Positions 24,291-37,300 of a stretch of DNA of 64,000 bases are shown here, piece by piece. The stretch's first letter is position 1. The number at the start of each line of letters is the position of its first letter. Below the pieces are notes generated by a model, which was given only the letters and a program-made list of their open reading frames with translations, searched no databases and was not told where the DNA came from. Position numbers and translations under genes: made by a program. Origin of the DNA: Oreocharis arfaki (lineage: Eukaryota; Chordata; Aves; Passeriformes; Paramythiidae); the NCBI GenBank assembly GCA_013398015.1, contig VZRR01013052.1:62001-126000 (forward strand). Reading direction: 5' to 3'.

Positions 24291-24847
24291 AACATCAGTG
24301 CCAGGATGAAGCAGCACACAGAGCCCTGCACTCTCTGCCTGTTCCTGGGTGAGGAGTCCCCCAGCACCCTCAGCCTCTGTGACCCAGCCTTGTGCCATCT
24401 GCTCCCTGGAGTTCTGTGCTAGACGTGCTCATCTCTGATGTGTTGATGAAAGGAGCAGGAATTTATATCTCTGCTGTTAAACCCTGCCAATTTTGCAAAC
24501 ATTATCCCATCTCCTAAGCATTAACCCAGGTGGAGATCACCCAGCACTGTGCTGCAGCCCTTGGGAAGCAGTGGAAGATAATTTGGCAAGGAGCAGTTTA
24601 CTCAGCCTTAAGTGCTTTGTTCTGCTTGATCTGCTCCACTAACACGGAGCAAAGGACACGGGGACAGTCAGGAAAGCAGTTCAGCCCCTGTGAGCCTCTT
24701 CAGGCACTGGAGTGATCCAGAGAGCTCACATGGAGAGGGAGATTAATAAGGGGAAGGAAGGCCAGTGCTCTGAGGAAGATCCAGACTCATCATCTCAGCC
24801 CTCAGACAGAAGTAACTCCAAAATCATCGGTGTCTACAGAGATATCC

Positions 24848-24989
24848 ACACCCCTGGAAGTGTCCAAGGCCAGGCTGCATGGGGCTTGAAGCAACGTGGG
24901 ATAGTGGAAGGTGTCCCTGCCATGGCAGGGGGTGAAACTGGATGAGCTTTAAAGTCTCTTCCAACCCAAACCAGTCTGGGATTCTATAG
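24848..24989 (+). mobile_element. CR1 LINE 3' fragment
   Basis: CTGGAAGTGTCCAAGGCCAG through GATGAGCTTTAAAGTCTCTT and an end CTGGGATTCTATA. Confidence 0.9.
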
Positions 24990-26448
24990 CAGATGTGAAT
25001 TCTACAATGGCAGCAAGGGGTTGAACAGTTTAGCAGCCGTTTCTAATCCTTGGTAGAATCCTGGGACAGGATTTTTCACCCTGGGGTGAAATGAAAATTG
25101 GCAACTGAAGTGCAGCACCGTGTGATGGGGTGAACAGCTCCATGTCACCGGAGCAAGCCAGGAGAATGAAAGGCAGGAGAATGAAAGGCAGGGCATTAAG
25201 AGGAAAAAAAAATCCAAGGAAGCCTATAGAGGAAATCCAGAGACTGAGCAGAGTCAAACAGAGGAGCTGCAAATGCCAGATGCCAGCCCAGCCACAGACC
25301 CCAACCACCCAAAGAGCTGGAGCAGATGGGCTGGTGGGGCTGGGAGTGCTCTGGACACAGCCAGGCAGCACCTGGCAAAGAGAAACAAAACCCCCTGCAA
25401 GACCTCCTCCCTGCCCCTCTGCCAGCTCCAGGGGAGGCTGAGCAGGGCACTCAGCCCAGCACACGCAGAGCCAGCACCACGCTGTGCTGCCAGTGTTTGG
25501 GCTGGAAGTGCAATGGTTGAGGTGCAAACCACCTGCTCCTTTGGGCAGGGGCAGAGCCCAGAAGTGCAGCAGGGAATGCAGGTGTTCTTTGTTTCAGCAA
25601 GAACAGGAGCTCCAGTGAAGCTCACTGAACCTTTTCCTAGAACACAGCTCTCATCAAGGAGCCTCTGAACCACCACAGGCACTTAAAGAATAAACAAAGG
25701 GTGAGAGAAAAATTCGAGTTGTTACGAGCCACAGCCTGAAGGGAACTACTGGTACGTAACAGACCTGCCTGGATCAGAGCCTTCACCCGGGTTTTGGAAG
25801 TTCAGACACACCCCCAAGCTGGGAGGCATTCCAGGTTACCAGAGCTCTCCATCACTGGCTGCAGAAAAATTATTCCAAGGGAATTTTAGCTGAGGTGCAA
25901 ACCCCCTCCACTTCCTCCTCGCAGGTCTGTGCTCAGCTGGGGCACTCCGGGAGCTGCCATCATTTCAGGACTCCTGCCAGAACCAGCCAGGCAAGTTCCT
26001 AATTCCAGCTGCAGCTGAGCTGGGCCACAGCCCGAGACCTGCAAAGCTCAGTTCTGCCTTTAGTTTTGAGCAGGAGCATCAGGACACTGCTCCAGCAGCA
26101 ACATCCACACAAAAAACGGGATTTATCAGTGGTGGGGAGCAGCTCAAGGCACATCCACCAAAGTGCAGCTCCAGGGTGAGGGAGCACAGCAGAATTCCAG
26201 GTGTGCAGCTTTTTCACTGGGCGAAAAAGGTCCAGAGACCTCCAAACCCTCGTGTTTCATGCCCAGGTGGAGATAAACGTGACAAATCATTTTCTGCAGC
26301 CTCAGCTGGGTTCACCTGCGCTCCTGCAGCCCAAATTTCACCTTATTTCCACACTGCAGGGGTTGTCAGGAAAGTCTTTTGCCAGGTGTGAATCCGTATC
26401 TGATGATGTGCAAGAAAGAAACTCAAATTGAAAGAATGATTTTTCTAA

Positions 26449-26454
26449 TTTAAT
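26449..26454 (-). terminator. Candidate distal poly(A) signal ATTAAA
   Basis: The common variant hexamer ATTAAA in TRIM33 sense is followed by a U-rich downstream element (TTTCTTTCTTGC) about 30 nt further on. Below this point base composition and repeat content change to those of the intergenic region, so this may be the distal 3' end. Confidence 0.45.
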
Positions 26455-26750
26455 AGAAATAACCAACCAAAATGGGTTCCAAACAATGCTTTAAACTGAG
26501 CTAATACAACTTCTACAGCACATTCCAGAGCACTTAACAAGAAATATTTACAGGCAGCTAAAGTATTAAATAACCAGGGAAAGAAAAATTTCTGGTTTTT
26601 AATTACACACCAGCAAAAGAACACAGGAACAGAACAATTAGAAACGGTAACTTTAAAAAAAAAAGTTAAATAGGGTGATTCAGATAATACAATATCACAG
26701 AAACAGCACTTGGGGTTTTTTTTAAGAATCATATTAAAAGATGAGCCGAG

Positions 26751-26756
26751 TTTATT
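26751..26756 (-). terminator. Candidate poly(A) signal AATAAA
   Basis: AATAAA in the sense of TRIM33, followed 45-65 nt downstream by a GU-rich stretch (TGCTGTTTCTGTGATATTGT). This is a good candidate for one major 3' end of the transcript. Confidence 0.5.
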
Positions 26757-29700
26757 ATGTGCAAAATGAGCCAGTTCCAGTACTGGAAGCAGGAAATAAC
26801 TGAAGAATCAAAGAATGCCATGATTTAACCCTTCCAGGAGAACGTTTACATGTAAAACAAGCTTTGCACTGCACAAATCTGTACAGGATTATTTACATGT
26901 GTCCTGGTGTTTCTGAGCCTAAAAATCCCCCATTGCAGGTGAGCACAGACGTGCCAGGGGAGCTCGCTCCAGACTGAATCCGGCCAAAGTCCAGCTTACA
27001 AAATATTTCAGAACCTCTCTTTGTAGAAATTCCATAAATCCTAAAGACAGCAGCCTCAAGCTGTGACTTCACTCAACAGAAAAGGCCAAAACCGCATTTA
27101 ATACATTTTATAGTCCACTTATAATAAAGATTCCCAAATTAACTGCAATTTTGGAAAGCTGATTCAATCCTGGTACATCAGAAAGCACAGAAAGCAGGAT
27201 CCCCATAAGCCAAGTGGAAGCAGATGGAAGAGTTACTGTACACACACTTTGAGAAGACAGAATAAATCACCACACCCAAAGATACAATCCATACGTGCCA
27301 TCTACATAAACCGTGGCATTTACATTTTTATTTTAAAAAAGTACCTCCGTTATTTGCTCGAACACCTACTTCTTAAAAAAATATGGGACTTCCCCCAATT
27401 TTTTACAATAAAATGCCACACTCTATACCGTCAGGAACTGCTGCACACTTTGTTTTTAAAAGCTAGGCTTGGTGATTTGCATACAAACTTCCCTATAAAA
27501 TCATTATCCAAAGGAAAGGGTTCCTGTCATGCTGACAGGCAGCTGACAAAGCAGATTTATTGCTTTTTCTGAAGAAGAGAGTGAGAAAAACAAGGGAAAG
27601 CCAACTCCCAATATACCACACACACGGCTTCAAAACACTGCTGCAGTAACCTGAAGTGTCGCAGGCCAGCCAAAACCAGGTGATAAAACAGAAATTTGGG
27701 TTCATTTTAAGGACTTCTTCTCCAGTGGCTTGAAGAAATGTTTGATCCAGCATGAAGTGACAGTGAAGTGTCACAGCGGTGGCATCCCACACAGAGGAAC
27801 AACCTCTACACTTAACTGAGCAGTTCTGTTTGCAGAAGCTGGGGAAACCCCCTTTTTTTGGACAATAACTCTGCCTTCTTGTGCTCTAGGCCACTTAATC
27901 CCAGGGCACAGCTAAATAAAAGCCCTGAGCCCGTTTAGCTGTTGAATTCCCACTAATCACCAGGAATTCCCGCTGTCATCCAGCAGCTCACACTGGGCAC
28001 TTGGCACTCTCATTTCAAAAGCAAATTCCCTTTTACTTCCTTGGATTAACTTAAATCATCAGGGGCAACAAAAACTCTCAACCAAAATGAAGACAACGAA
28101 TTTTTGGGAGTATTTTAAATGAGAGCAGAGTTACACCAAGTGCTAGGCTCCTCCTGCCACCCCGTGGGATCACAACTTTTCGGGATTTCCTGATGGAAGC
28201 TGTGCTCTGATTCCCCAGGTAAAACCACTCACACAGGGCACACCCGGCAGCTGGCACGGAGAAGATGCCCCGAGAATTAGTGGCTCATTAACACAAACCC
28301 AGTAATTTCCTCCTGAACGAGTTACAAACAGTGAGGCACCAAAAATTGTTCCCACTGAGCAAACCCTTCCCAGCTCTGTGATGAACATCCAGACTACAGG
28401 ATCAGGGAATGGATTAGCAGAGTTTATCTACCCTTCTAAATAAATTCAAATAGAAATTTGCTGCTTTAAAAACAATCACTGAGTTGCTGCTTTGGGAGTT
28501 CAAAAATGAAGGGGAAGAAGAAGAAGAGAATGTTTTGTTTCCTTGTACAAAAGAAACAAGTTGAGATTTCTTGCACACATTCAAAATGCCACATAATCCT
28601 CCTGAGCACTGGGAACTGGATGGGAAGGGCAGTTCTGGAGGTTCAGTGGGGTCTGTGCAAGGGTCTGGGCTCAGCAGGGTCCAGCTCAGCTTCACTCCTG
28701 GTGTGCAGAAGCTGCTGAGCACGAGCTGGACAAATTCTCCACCTGGAGTGAAGGGTTGGAGAAGCCACCTCAAAGGAGAGGCTGTCCCAAAACACTGGAA
28801 ACTGCTCTGGGCTCTGGGTGGGGAGCAGAGGGTCCTGTTCCCGCAGCAGCCAGGGGCACGAGCCTCCCTGGAGGGTCTGGGGTGAGCCCTTCCCGCTGTG
28901 CTCTGCTGGGATCCCCCCGTGCCCATCCCGTGCTCTGGCTCAGCCCCAGGCTCTCTGCAGGATCCAATCCGCGGCTGCTGCCCAGGAACAGCTCAAAAGG
29001 TGAGAGGCCTGAAGGTACCAGAAGCGCCATAAAAACAGGAGCCCCGAGTGAAGAGAGTTCACAGAATCTTATTTTCATGATAATTTTAATAATATTCCTT
29101 TTGCAAAATGAAGCTGAGAAACTAGAAACGCATAAATAGGCAACACACGGAGCCATGAAATGATCCCTTGTCACTACCAGTGTCCTATTCACACGTCAGC
29201 CTTTCCACGGGCAAAGTTGCTGCTCTTTGTCAATTTAATATGTTGAAGTGGAATTCCTTTTCCTTTCACATACAAACTGTTAAAAAATAAACTTAAAATG
29301 GCACTGGTAATGTCTGAGAAATTAAAAAAAAAACCCAACCAGTTTGAGTTCGAAGTGTAACATTTGAGTAAAGAAGTGAGCTGGAAGTTGCAAACATCTT
29401 CAGTCCCCTCATTTATTGCAAGAGAGGGAGAATCCCAAGGTAGACAGGCCTGGTTCCTATAAAAGAAACCAAATCTGCAGTGATTTGCATAAAAACTGCT
29501 GAGAGCATTTCTCAATTTGATACTGTGCTAAAATATTTCTCTTTACCATTACGGTAAAGCGTGTACAGTGTCACAGGAATTGCTATGCTGAGTACACCAA
29601 ACCCCCAGGGATCTCCCACAGAATTGCTGGATCCACACAAATTATGGCAAATTGAGAGTCTGCCATCTCGAGCTCGTTGGTTACATGAATTCAACTTCCT

Positions 29701-31174
29701 TTAACAAGATCAATATGAAGGCCAGAAATTATATCTGTTATTTCTGGTACTGACTGGTGTCAGTAAAGAAAACAACTGCTCAAGCTGTAACTCCTTGTGA
29801 TTCCATGATTTCTAAGCAGGAATGCTGGGGTGGAGGCAGTGCAAGGAAAGGCACTGCAGAGGTGCCTCAGGGGTTAATGAGGGAATTGGGAAATTGTTCT
29901 GATTTCACTCTTTGACCAGAAACCACTCAAGGCCAAACCCTGTGCCAAGTGCTTTGTTCAATGGATGGACAGGCAACCCAAACTCACACTGATTCCAATC
30001 TTTCTGCACATTTCCCTCACAAGCTGCTTCTGAAGAAAGTTCTGAGAAGTACTCTTAAGAAAAATAAGACAGAACCTCAAAATGAATGCAATGTTAGAAA
30101 TAGCATATATTACAAATCTTTTCTCGATAGGAACAATCAATAAGAATACATATTAGCTTAAAAACAGTTCAGCAAATGTTGCTGATCTGCAAGAAATCTC
30201 AATTCACTATTTACAAATAAGACAAAGTGAATACAGGAAATTTTACACATTTGGTAGTTAATAGGTTATTGTTTGCCGAGTGGTCTATTAGAAACTGATA
30301 TTTAGGAAGACTGGAAAAACACCCCAACCAGTTATTACCTCTTCAGTCTATATTTTAAGTACAGAAAACTAGAGAATGAATACTGGAGAGAACATTCTGC
30401 CTCGTCAGGGGGGTCAGGGACAGATGACAACGCTGAGACTTCTGCCATGGATGCCATTAAAATGTTCTGGGTACAGGACTTTAATAAATACACCTTGTCC
30501 TACTGAAAGGGATTGTAGCCACCAGCTGAGCCTTTCATCTGCCAAAAACTCACATTCCTGCACTCGCCAACTCAGAACAGTTTAATGATTTTTCCTCCTT
30601 TTTCCTTTTGCTATACATAAAATGGGAGTAAAGAAAGCAAAATGTCAACAATTGGATGGACACAGAAGATCAGTTATTCACAATGCTGCTTCAATGAGAT
30701 GATCAAAGCAACGACCAACACACACTTGAGTGGACACAGAGAGGGGATTTCAGGAGCTCTGCTCACAGTTTACACTGCAGTGTAATGCAAGATACAGTCA
30801 CTGAGCTGGTCCAGTCCTGCAGAACGTGTCACTACACAGTCTTATCTGTACATGGAACATCTCTTATCAAATCTGCTTCTCTTCAACATTCCTCCACCTC
30901 TGTCTGTGAGACCAGGATGAGTGTGTCCCCTCCATCAGGAAAAGAAAGAATATCGCCAGTAATCAAGGAAAAAAAAAATACAAACCACCAAGAATTTACA
31001 ACACAGTTTTTTTCCCCTTTTGATGCGAATGTTTTTCTGTACAAGTGTTTTTTGTTATCTAATACTGTTTAAAAAGCTATCAGCTTCTTCAAGATGGCCA
31101 CTGTAGGCATGATAATATTCCAGGAACACTTAAATAACAGTTTTTACAATAAATTTTAGGTCCATATCATTAGA

Positions 31175-31387
31175 TTACTTTATATGCACTGGTCTCTCAT
31201 CTGATTTTAGGCGTTTTCTACGTGGTTGTATAAAATCTTCATCGGAGTCCTCAGTTATTTCACCATCATCCTCTTCCTGCTCAAATTCAGGCAAAGGCTG
31301 GAAGGTTCTGTCTGAGTAGATCTCTGTAAGTTTATCTTCAAAGTACAATGCAACTGCCTTCCCTGCCTGTGCTACTTCTGAATCAGC
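31175..31387 (-). CDS. TRIM33: TRIM33 exon 20, coding part (C-terminus)
   Basis: Acceptor TTCATCCACAG. It encodes ADSEVAQAGKAVALYFEDKL, the last bromodomain helix, then the acidic stretch FEQEEDDGEITEDSDEDF and the basic tail PRRKRLKSDERPVHIK, followed by TAA at 31175-31177. The basic tail is a likely nuclear localisation signal. Confidence 0.97.
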   Translation of the reverse strand, partial: ADSEVAQAGKAVALYFEDKLTEIYSDRTFQPLPEFEQEEDDGEITEDSDEDFIQPRRKRLKSDERPVHIK

Positions 31388-34300
31388 CTGTGGATGAAAG
31401 AAGACAGGAATATTCACCTGTTGGAAATGCACATCCCTTCACCAAGTGTGCATGGTCTGAAAAGCTTACCTTCAAATTAATCTCTTGTGTTTCTGCATAA
31501 ACTTGAACAACTTTCATCATCTAAAAAGGATACCAGAGTCAAAAAAAATGAAATTATAATCCTTTCTAAAGTTACGAGATCGCACAGGATTGGATGACTA
31601 AAGTCAGCCATAACAACAACACAGTTTGTTATGGTTTGTTAGCTTTAGTTCCCAAACTTAGGCAGCAGGTTTAACACAGTCTTAGGTGCTAAATAAACCT
31701 TCAACAGAACACACAACTTTTGTACAAGGAAGTGGCTCCCAGCCATTTTCTACTCATGACTGCTTTCCTCACGATAAATTTGAGTTGCCTGGACACGACT
31801 GTGGGAAAGTCTCCTTGGGAGGGAAGTGCCCCAGGAGATTGCTTTCCTGGGGATTACCCCACTTGGATTTCCACTTTGGAAAAGCATTTGGCTTAGAGGC
31901 ACTCGACATGATGCTGCTGTGAGAGGTCAGAGTGACTCAACTTTTTGCCATGAGCCAGGCAAGCTGAAACTCATTTTTTCTTTTTAAAAAACTTCAGAAA
32001 AAAATCACCACATCCCTCAGTCCTTCCTCTCTTATTTTACTCTGGTCTCTAAGAGCTGCAGCATGTTCTCCTCTACAGTAGATGCTTCATTAATTCCCCT
32101 GATTGAGAAGTTCACATAATTACAACTCCTTCCCCAGTGCTCATGAACCTCCCCTAATGCAGGGACATAAAGGAGTCAGGGCTGTCAAAGACCCAAATGC
32201 TTGTGAGCACTTCCAGCATCACATCATTAACCCTGATTCCTCCTAGTGAGGTTTTAATTGGAGCTCTGTGCAGTTCCTTCAGTTTCCTTCTGCACAGGGC
32301 CAGAAATGCAGCCCAAACACTGCAAGTTCAGGTTACATTTTACAGAGGAATCTTGGCTGCTTTCTGCATTTCTAAGGTCAGAAGAAAGCCATTCCCTGTG
32401 ATGCCTTTTGTCATCCTTGCTTTAAAGCATCTCAAAGATCAGGAACCCTCTTAGCTCAGCACAATATGACCTTTTTTTTTTTATATTCAGATTATTTTTT
32501 CCACTGCTCCACTAGCAGTAACACTCAGGTCATTCATGTCCCCAAGTCACATTTCAGATGTAAGGGATTTTTCATTATCAGATGGGATCATTGCAAAATT
32601 AGTAAAAAATATGACCCCACACCCAAGTTACCCACTGAAAACCGATTTTTATGAGAGCCCAACTACACAGGAGTTAAAGCAGGAAGGTTAATAAAAGCCA
32701 TAATGGCCACAAATCTTTGCTGGATTCAGCCTGTGTGAGGTACTAAAAGCAGACTCTCTGCAGAAAGGCATTTCTCCTCAGTAGAGGAAGTTTCTCAATG
32801 GATTCTACCATGTTCCATGAGGGTAAAACAATTACCTGGGCAGCTTGAGACACTTTCAAGGACTCTTTGGTTGTCTTTATGGCACTTCCTGAGCACTTCT
32901 ACAATCAACTCAATGCACAGTAACCAGGTAACCCTGCTCCTCACTCAGACACCACTGAATGCATTTCAGAAGTTCCCTCTGTTCTCCCAATTTAGCTAAA
33001 AATGTGAAGTTATTCTGCAACTGCCTCGAGATTTCTTTGGTTTTCCAGTGTCTGATTCAGCATCTGCTCCAAAGGCAGAAGTTACAGCTGGAAGCAGAGC
33101 CCTTCACTGGAGAAGCTGCACAACCAGGTTGAAATAAATCTTCATCTAAAATGACAAATGGTGTTCAGATTGGAAGTTAACATACTTCATTAAACCTTTC
33201 ACAGTTCTTGAAGATCAACCGGACATCAGCCACGAAGTCCTCGGGGGTCTGGTAGTGTTGGGAATGCTTCTTCTGCAGCTTCTTCTTCACCGTGGACAAA
33301 TCCATTGGTTTCTTTATAATTTTATAGTAGTTTGGTATCTGTAAAAAAACAACAGTGATTTATCACTGAATGGCTACAGAGTTCACAGATGAATTCTACT
33401 CTAAGATATCAATCCCTTGATCTCATCACACACTTCAGGCATGTTCAGCAAAGCAGAACAATTTCCTTTGCTGAAACTGTTTTAAAAGTTCTTTATAAGG
33501 GTATGGAGTGACAGGAGAAGGGGGATTGGTTTGAAATTGTAGGAGGGTAGATTTAGATGGGCTATTGGGGAGAAATCCTTCCCTGTGAGAGTGGGGAGGG
33601 CCTGGCACAGGGTGCCCAGAGCAGCTGTGGCTGCCCCATCCCTGGAAGTGTCCAAGGCCAGGTTGGATGGGGCTTGGAGCACCCTGGGACAGTGGGAGGT
33701 GTCCCTGGATGAGTTTTAAGGTCCTTTTCAATCCAAACCCTTCTGGGATTCTTTCTAACCTTCAGTGTCTCTCACAGCACAGCAAAGCTTTTCATTGCAG
33801 TTACTTCTTTTATAGCTGAAAGCAGAAGAGTCAAAGCAGCTTCTTCCCTCCTCTCATTCCAAAGTTTGCCCAAAAAGAAACAAAAAGCCCTCCTACAGCA
33901 TTTTGAGTTTCATGGGTATCCTGAGACATCTTGTTCCAATTCAATAACTGCTAATTGGAAGTATTTTTAAATATCTGTTTTTGAGACTGGGAGTGAAGCA
34001 TCTGCCTGGAGAAGCTCCAGGATCAGCTGCTTTCCCTCTCAGACCCATGAAATACTGGATGGCTGCCAGAACTTTTAGACTGATCAAGGCAGACATGCTT
34101 CCAGTGAAAGCAGTCAGTTCCTTCCCAAATTCAGCTCCAGACTCCCAGGGATGGTACACCAAATATAAATCACAAGCTGCTCTCCAGGAGACTCACCGAG
34201 GCTGGGACTGGCTCTTGGAACTCAATGCTCAGCTCGTGGCAGTACAGGTAAAGCAGGAGGCGTTCACATTTCTTATAAAGAAATAAACAGGGTCAGATTA

Positions 34301-37300
34301 ATATTCTTAATTTATCCCTAGCCCAGAAATTCATACCTCTCTACTTTAAATAGGCTTGTATTTTATCAGCTTAGTACTAGAAAATTTAAATGCAACCCGC
34401 TCAACTTAATTAAAAAAGGTAAAGTTCTTAGGAGGGCAGAGTTGAGAGGCAGAACCCCACTTACTGTTCACAAATTTCCTCCTTGTTTTCTCCCTCCTAA
34501 CCAAAAGCCTAGGGCTAGAGTCAAGCACAGAGAGACATGCTAATATACTGCAAATTAAAAAATAAAATACCATCTACAAGCCCTTTTACTGCTTTTGTCC
34601 AATCACACTCACATGTAACAGGAAAGGACTGAGCTGTTGACTTTTCTTTTCCCCACAAGACAAAACAGAACAATCCGAAAGCAAAGCCAGAGTATTTCTA
34701 CGAACTCCCTGCTGAAATATTTTTCTTTGCTTTGCTTGTAATTCCTTTAGAGGAGTTTAATTTGATAATATTCTTAACACTACACAGAGGCTGACTGATA
34801 AAAGCTAAAAGTAATTCTGATTGTCAAGGTCATCACAATTCCCCAGGAATGCACCTGAATACTCCCAGCACCTCTCACAGAATGCACTTGAACACACCAA
34901 ACTTACAGAACTATTTCATGGAGGTGACATCAATGCTAAATGCAAAGGGCTTTTAATTAAGTGCATGCTAAATGATGCCTCTAAATACAGAATATGTGTT
35001 AATGCTAAATTTTAGCTACTAAGTGATGACAGTCCCAATGCACTGGGGCACTCCCACAGTCACCAACACCCAGAGATGTGGCCACAGCAGGAAGAATTTC
35101 ATTAATCATTTTGTGGTGATTTGCAAAGCCGTAACTACATTTAATTTGCTTCAGCCAAAGCAAAACCATCTCCAGGCAATGGGGGGCAGCTGATGTGGGG
35201 AAGCACTTTTTCCTGGGAAGCAGATTCCTGCAGGTTTGAGACCCACCCTTTGGTCCACAGGACTCAGGCCTTGTGCTGTCTTCCCCTTCTTGCTGTGCTG
35301 GGAATTGTCACAATCATATTCTACTTCAGGTTTGCTCAGGTCTCTGCAGAATGTACATATCCACTCTCCACTAAAGAGAAAAACACTATTATTCCAGATA
35401 TCCAGGGATAAATTCTCATCAGTGATGACTACAAAGAGTTTTTACTCACTCTTACAGATTCACATTCTGCTACAGTAAAGACTTGGATACCCAAAGCTAA
35501 GGAATAATCCTTAATGTTCACAATAATTCTGCCAGTCAAGGCCATTTTTCCTGTCCTCATATGATGTTTCAACACTTCATAACACCTTTCTCACCTTGCC
35601 TTAAAATGAATTTTACGCAACAGAATCACTCTGTGAGACTTCACACAAACAGATAAACAGAACGGGGTTCTGTTATCAGATAAACACTGACCAGCCACAC
35701 ACAAACAATTTAGGCAAGGCCTTGGAAATGTCACATCTTTGTACTACAAGGAATCACCCAGAAGAAGCTGATTTTGGAGGAAACACCAGCTGGGGTTCCT
35801 CAGCCCACACCGCGCCGCCGCTGGTACCTGGGGAAGCTGAGGAGAGTGGGGACGTGGCAGGTGAGGTGGAACACCTTGGGGCACTTCTCACAGCACAGCA
35901 GGTCCCCCCCGTTCTGGCACACAGCACACCAGTCCTCGTTGGGGTCGTCATCCTTGTTGTTCCCTTCTCCCCCCACTCGAGCCGAGCGGTGCATGAGGCT
36001 CCGCACGGGCGATTTCCCGTTCACCAGGCTGTGCCCAGACTGTTTGCAGCTCTCACTCAGATCTGCTGGCTCTGTCTTCACGTGGTTTTCCAGGCTTCCC
36101 AACGCCTCCAGTTCACTCTCCAGGTGTAAGTTAGTGGATAGTGGTGGTGTCAAACTGCTCTCAGGGCTGCTGAGCTGGAATGAGAGCAGCACACAGAAAA
36201 TCAGTCCATTTTACACCAGCACCTTTCTGCCTGTGTTGGAATTCAAAAGCCTCCCACCATTCAGATACCATACTCATATCCCCAAAAACCACAGGAAATC
36301 ATTAGGAAGAGCTGAGTTGCACCCAGTATCGAAAACTACTTTTCCACATGTCCTTTCTTAGCAGAACACACTCATTTCTTCTGATCTAACGAGTTGAACA
36401 CACTGATAGGTCATTAAAAGCTGTTAATGACAACTTCAGTGTCATTAGGAAAAATCCTCAACTCCACCACCCTGCTCCTTGTACACAATCCTGTTCAATC
36501 AAGCATAGCTGGGAAACACTGAAAAATACTCATTTGCAAATTATTTGATTTATACACTGGTCTAAGAGCTTTTAACTGAGTGGAGGATTTCTGAATGCAA
36601 TTACCTACGTGGGAATGTCCACCACCAATGGGTGACTCCCAGCTTTTATTAATTAGGAATTAAAAGCAGCAAATACACTGTATTACACTTCATTTTAATA
36701 GTTAACAATAAAATTTGCATTACAGACCACCCTGTGCCTGGCAGAGCATTGCCAGGGGAAAAAACTTCTTAGAATGAAACTTCAGAGTAAAAATGGTTGG
36801 TTCTTTTTTTTTGCTTTCCAAATTCTGAAACATGCTGCAAGGGAAACCACAACACACTGAGCATAAACTAACTCTACCATGCAAGCACTTCTTCTGCCAT
36901 CCTCTGTTTTTTCCTGCTTTACTGTTCCTGAGAAACTGCAGATCTCTTCCTCTGTGCCTGGTTCTTGCTTTACTTTCACTTGGTCAGCCTTGAAGTTAAT
37001 GCCAGTTTTGTCAGCAGTTCTGCCCGAGGAGCCACAGCTGGAAAAACATCAGCACATAAATAAGAGGATAAGTCATCAGGAGAAAAGAAACTCAGGTAAT
37101 TATTTCCCAAATGAAAGACAAAGAGTGTCAGAACATTCACAGCAACTCCAGTTTACAAGACAGAGGAGAATCATAGTGCAGGGAAAAAAATGAAAATATA
37201 AATCTTCACGTAAGCATTCTTCCATTCCTGGGTCTCAGTTATGCCAAAGCACAACGTGCCAACTGCCAATTCTGATTCTGAATTCTTCATGTCTGATCTT

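Larger units (their letters stand above)
14850..26430. other. Intergenic region between SYT6 and TRIM33
   Basis: No exon of a known gene can be recognised. The stretch holds CR1 copies, the (GGAA)n array, several AT-rich islands (15.4-15.8, 16.96-17.17, 18.96-19.19, 19.69-19.92 kb) and a GC-rich block at 22.95-23.46 kb. The remaining sequence shows no identifiable structure. SYT6 5'UTR exons could extend into its lower part. Confidence 0.6.
26430..31174 (-). other. TRIM33: TRIM33 3' untranslated region (probable extent)
   Basis: About 4.7 kb of AT-rich DNA after the stop codon holds no recognisable CR1 copy and no convincing ORF, in contrast to the CR1-dense DNA below 26 kb. That matches the long 3'UTR (several kb) known for mammalian TRIM33. 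Several AATAAA hexamers in the sense strand lie at 29412-29417, 27556-27561, 27327-27332 and 26751-26756. The lower boundary is inferred from the last poly(A) signal. Confidence 0.7.

Noticed and set aside
23678..24367. Minus-strand open frame of 229 codons
   Set aside because: It overlaps a CR1 fragment at 24214-24290 and shows no recognisable domain; probably a chance frame.
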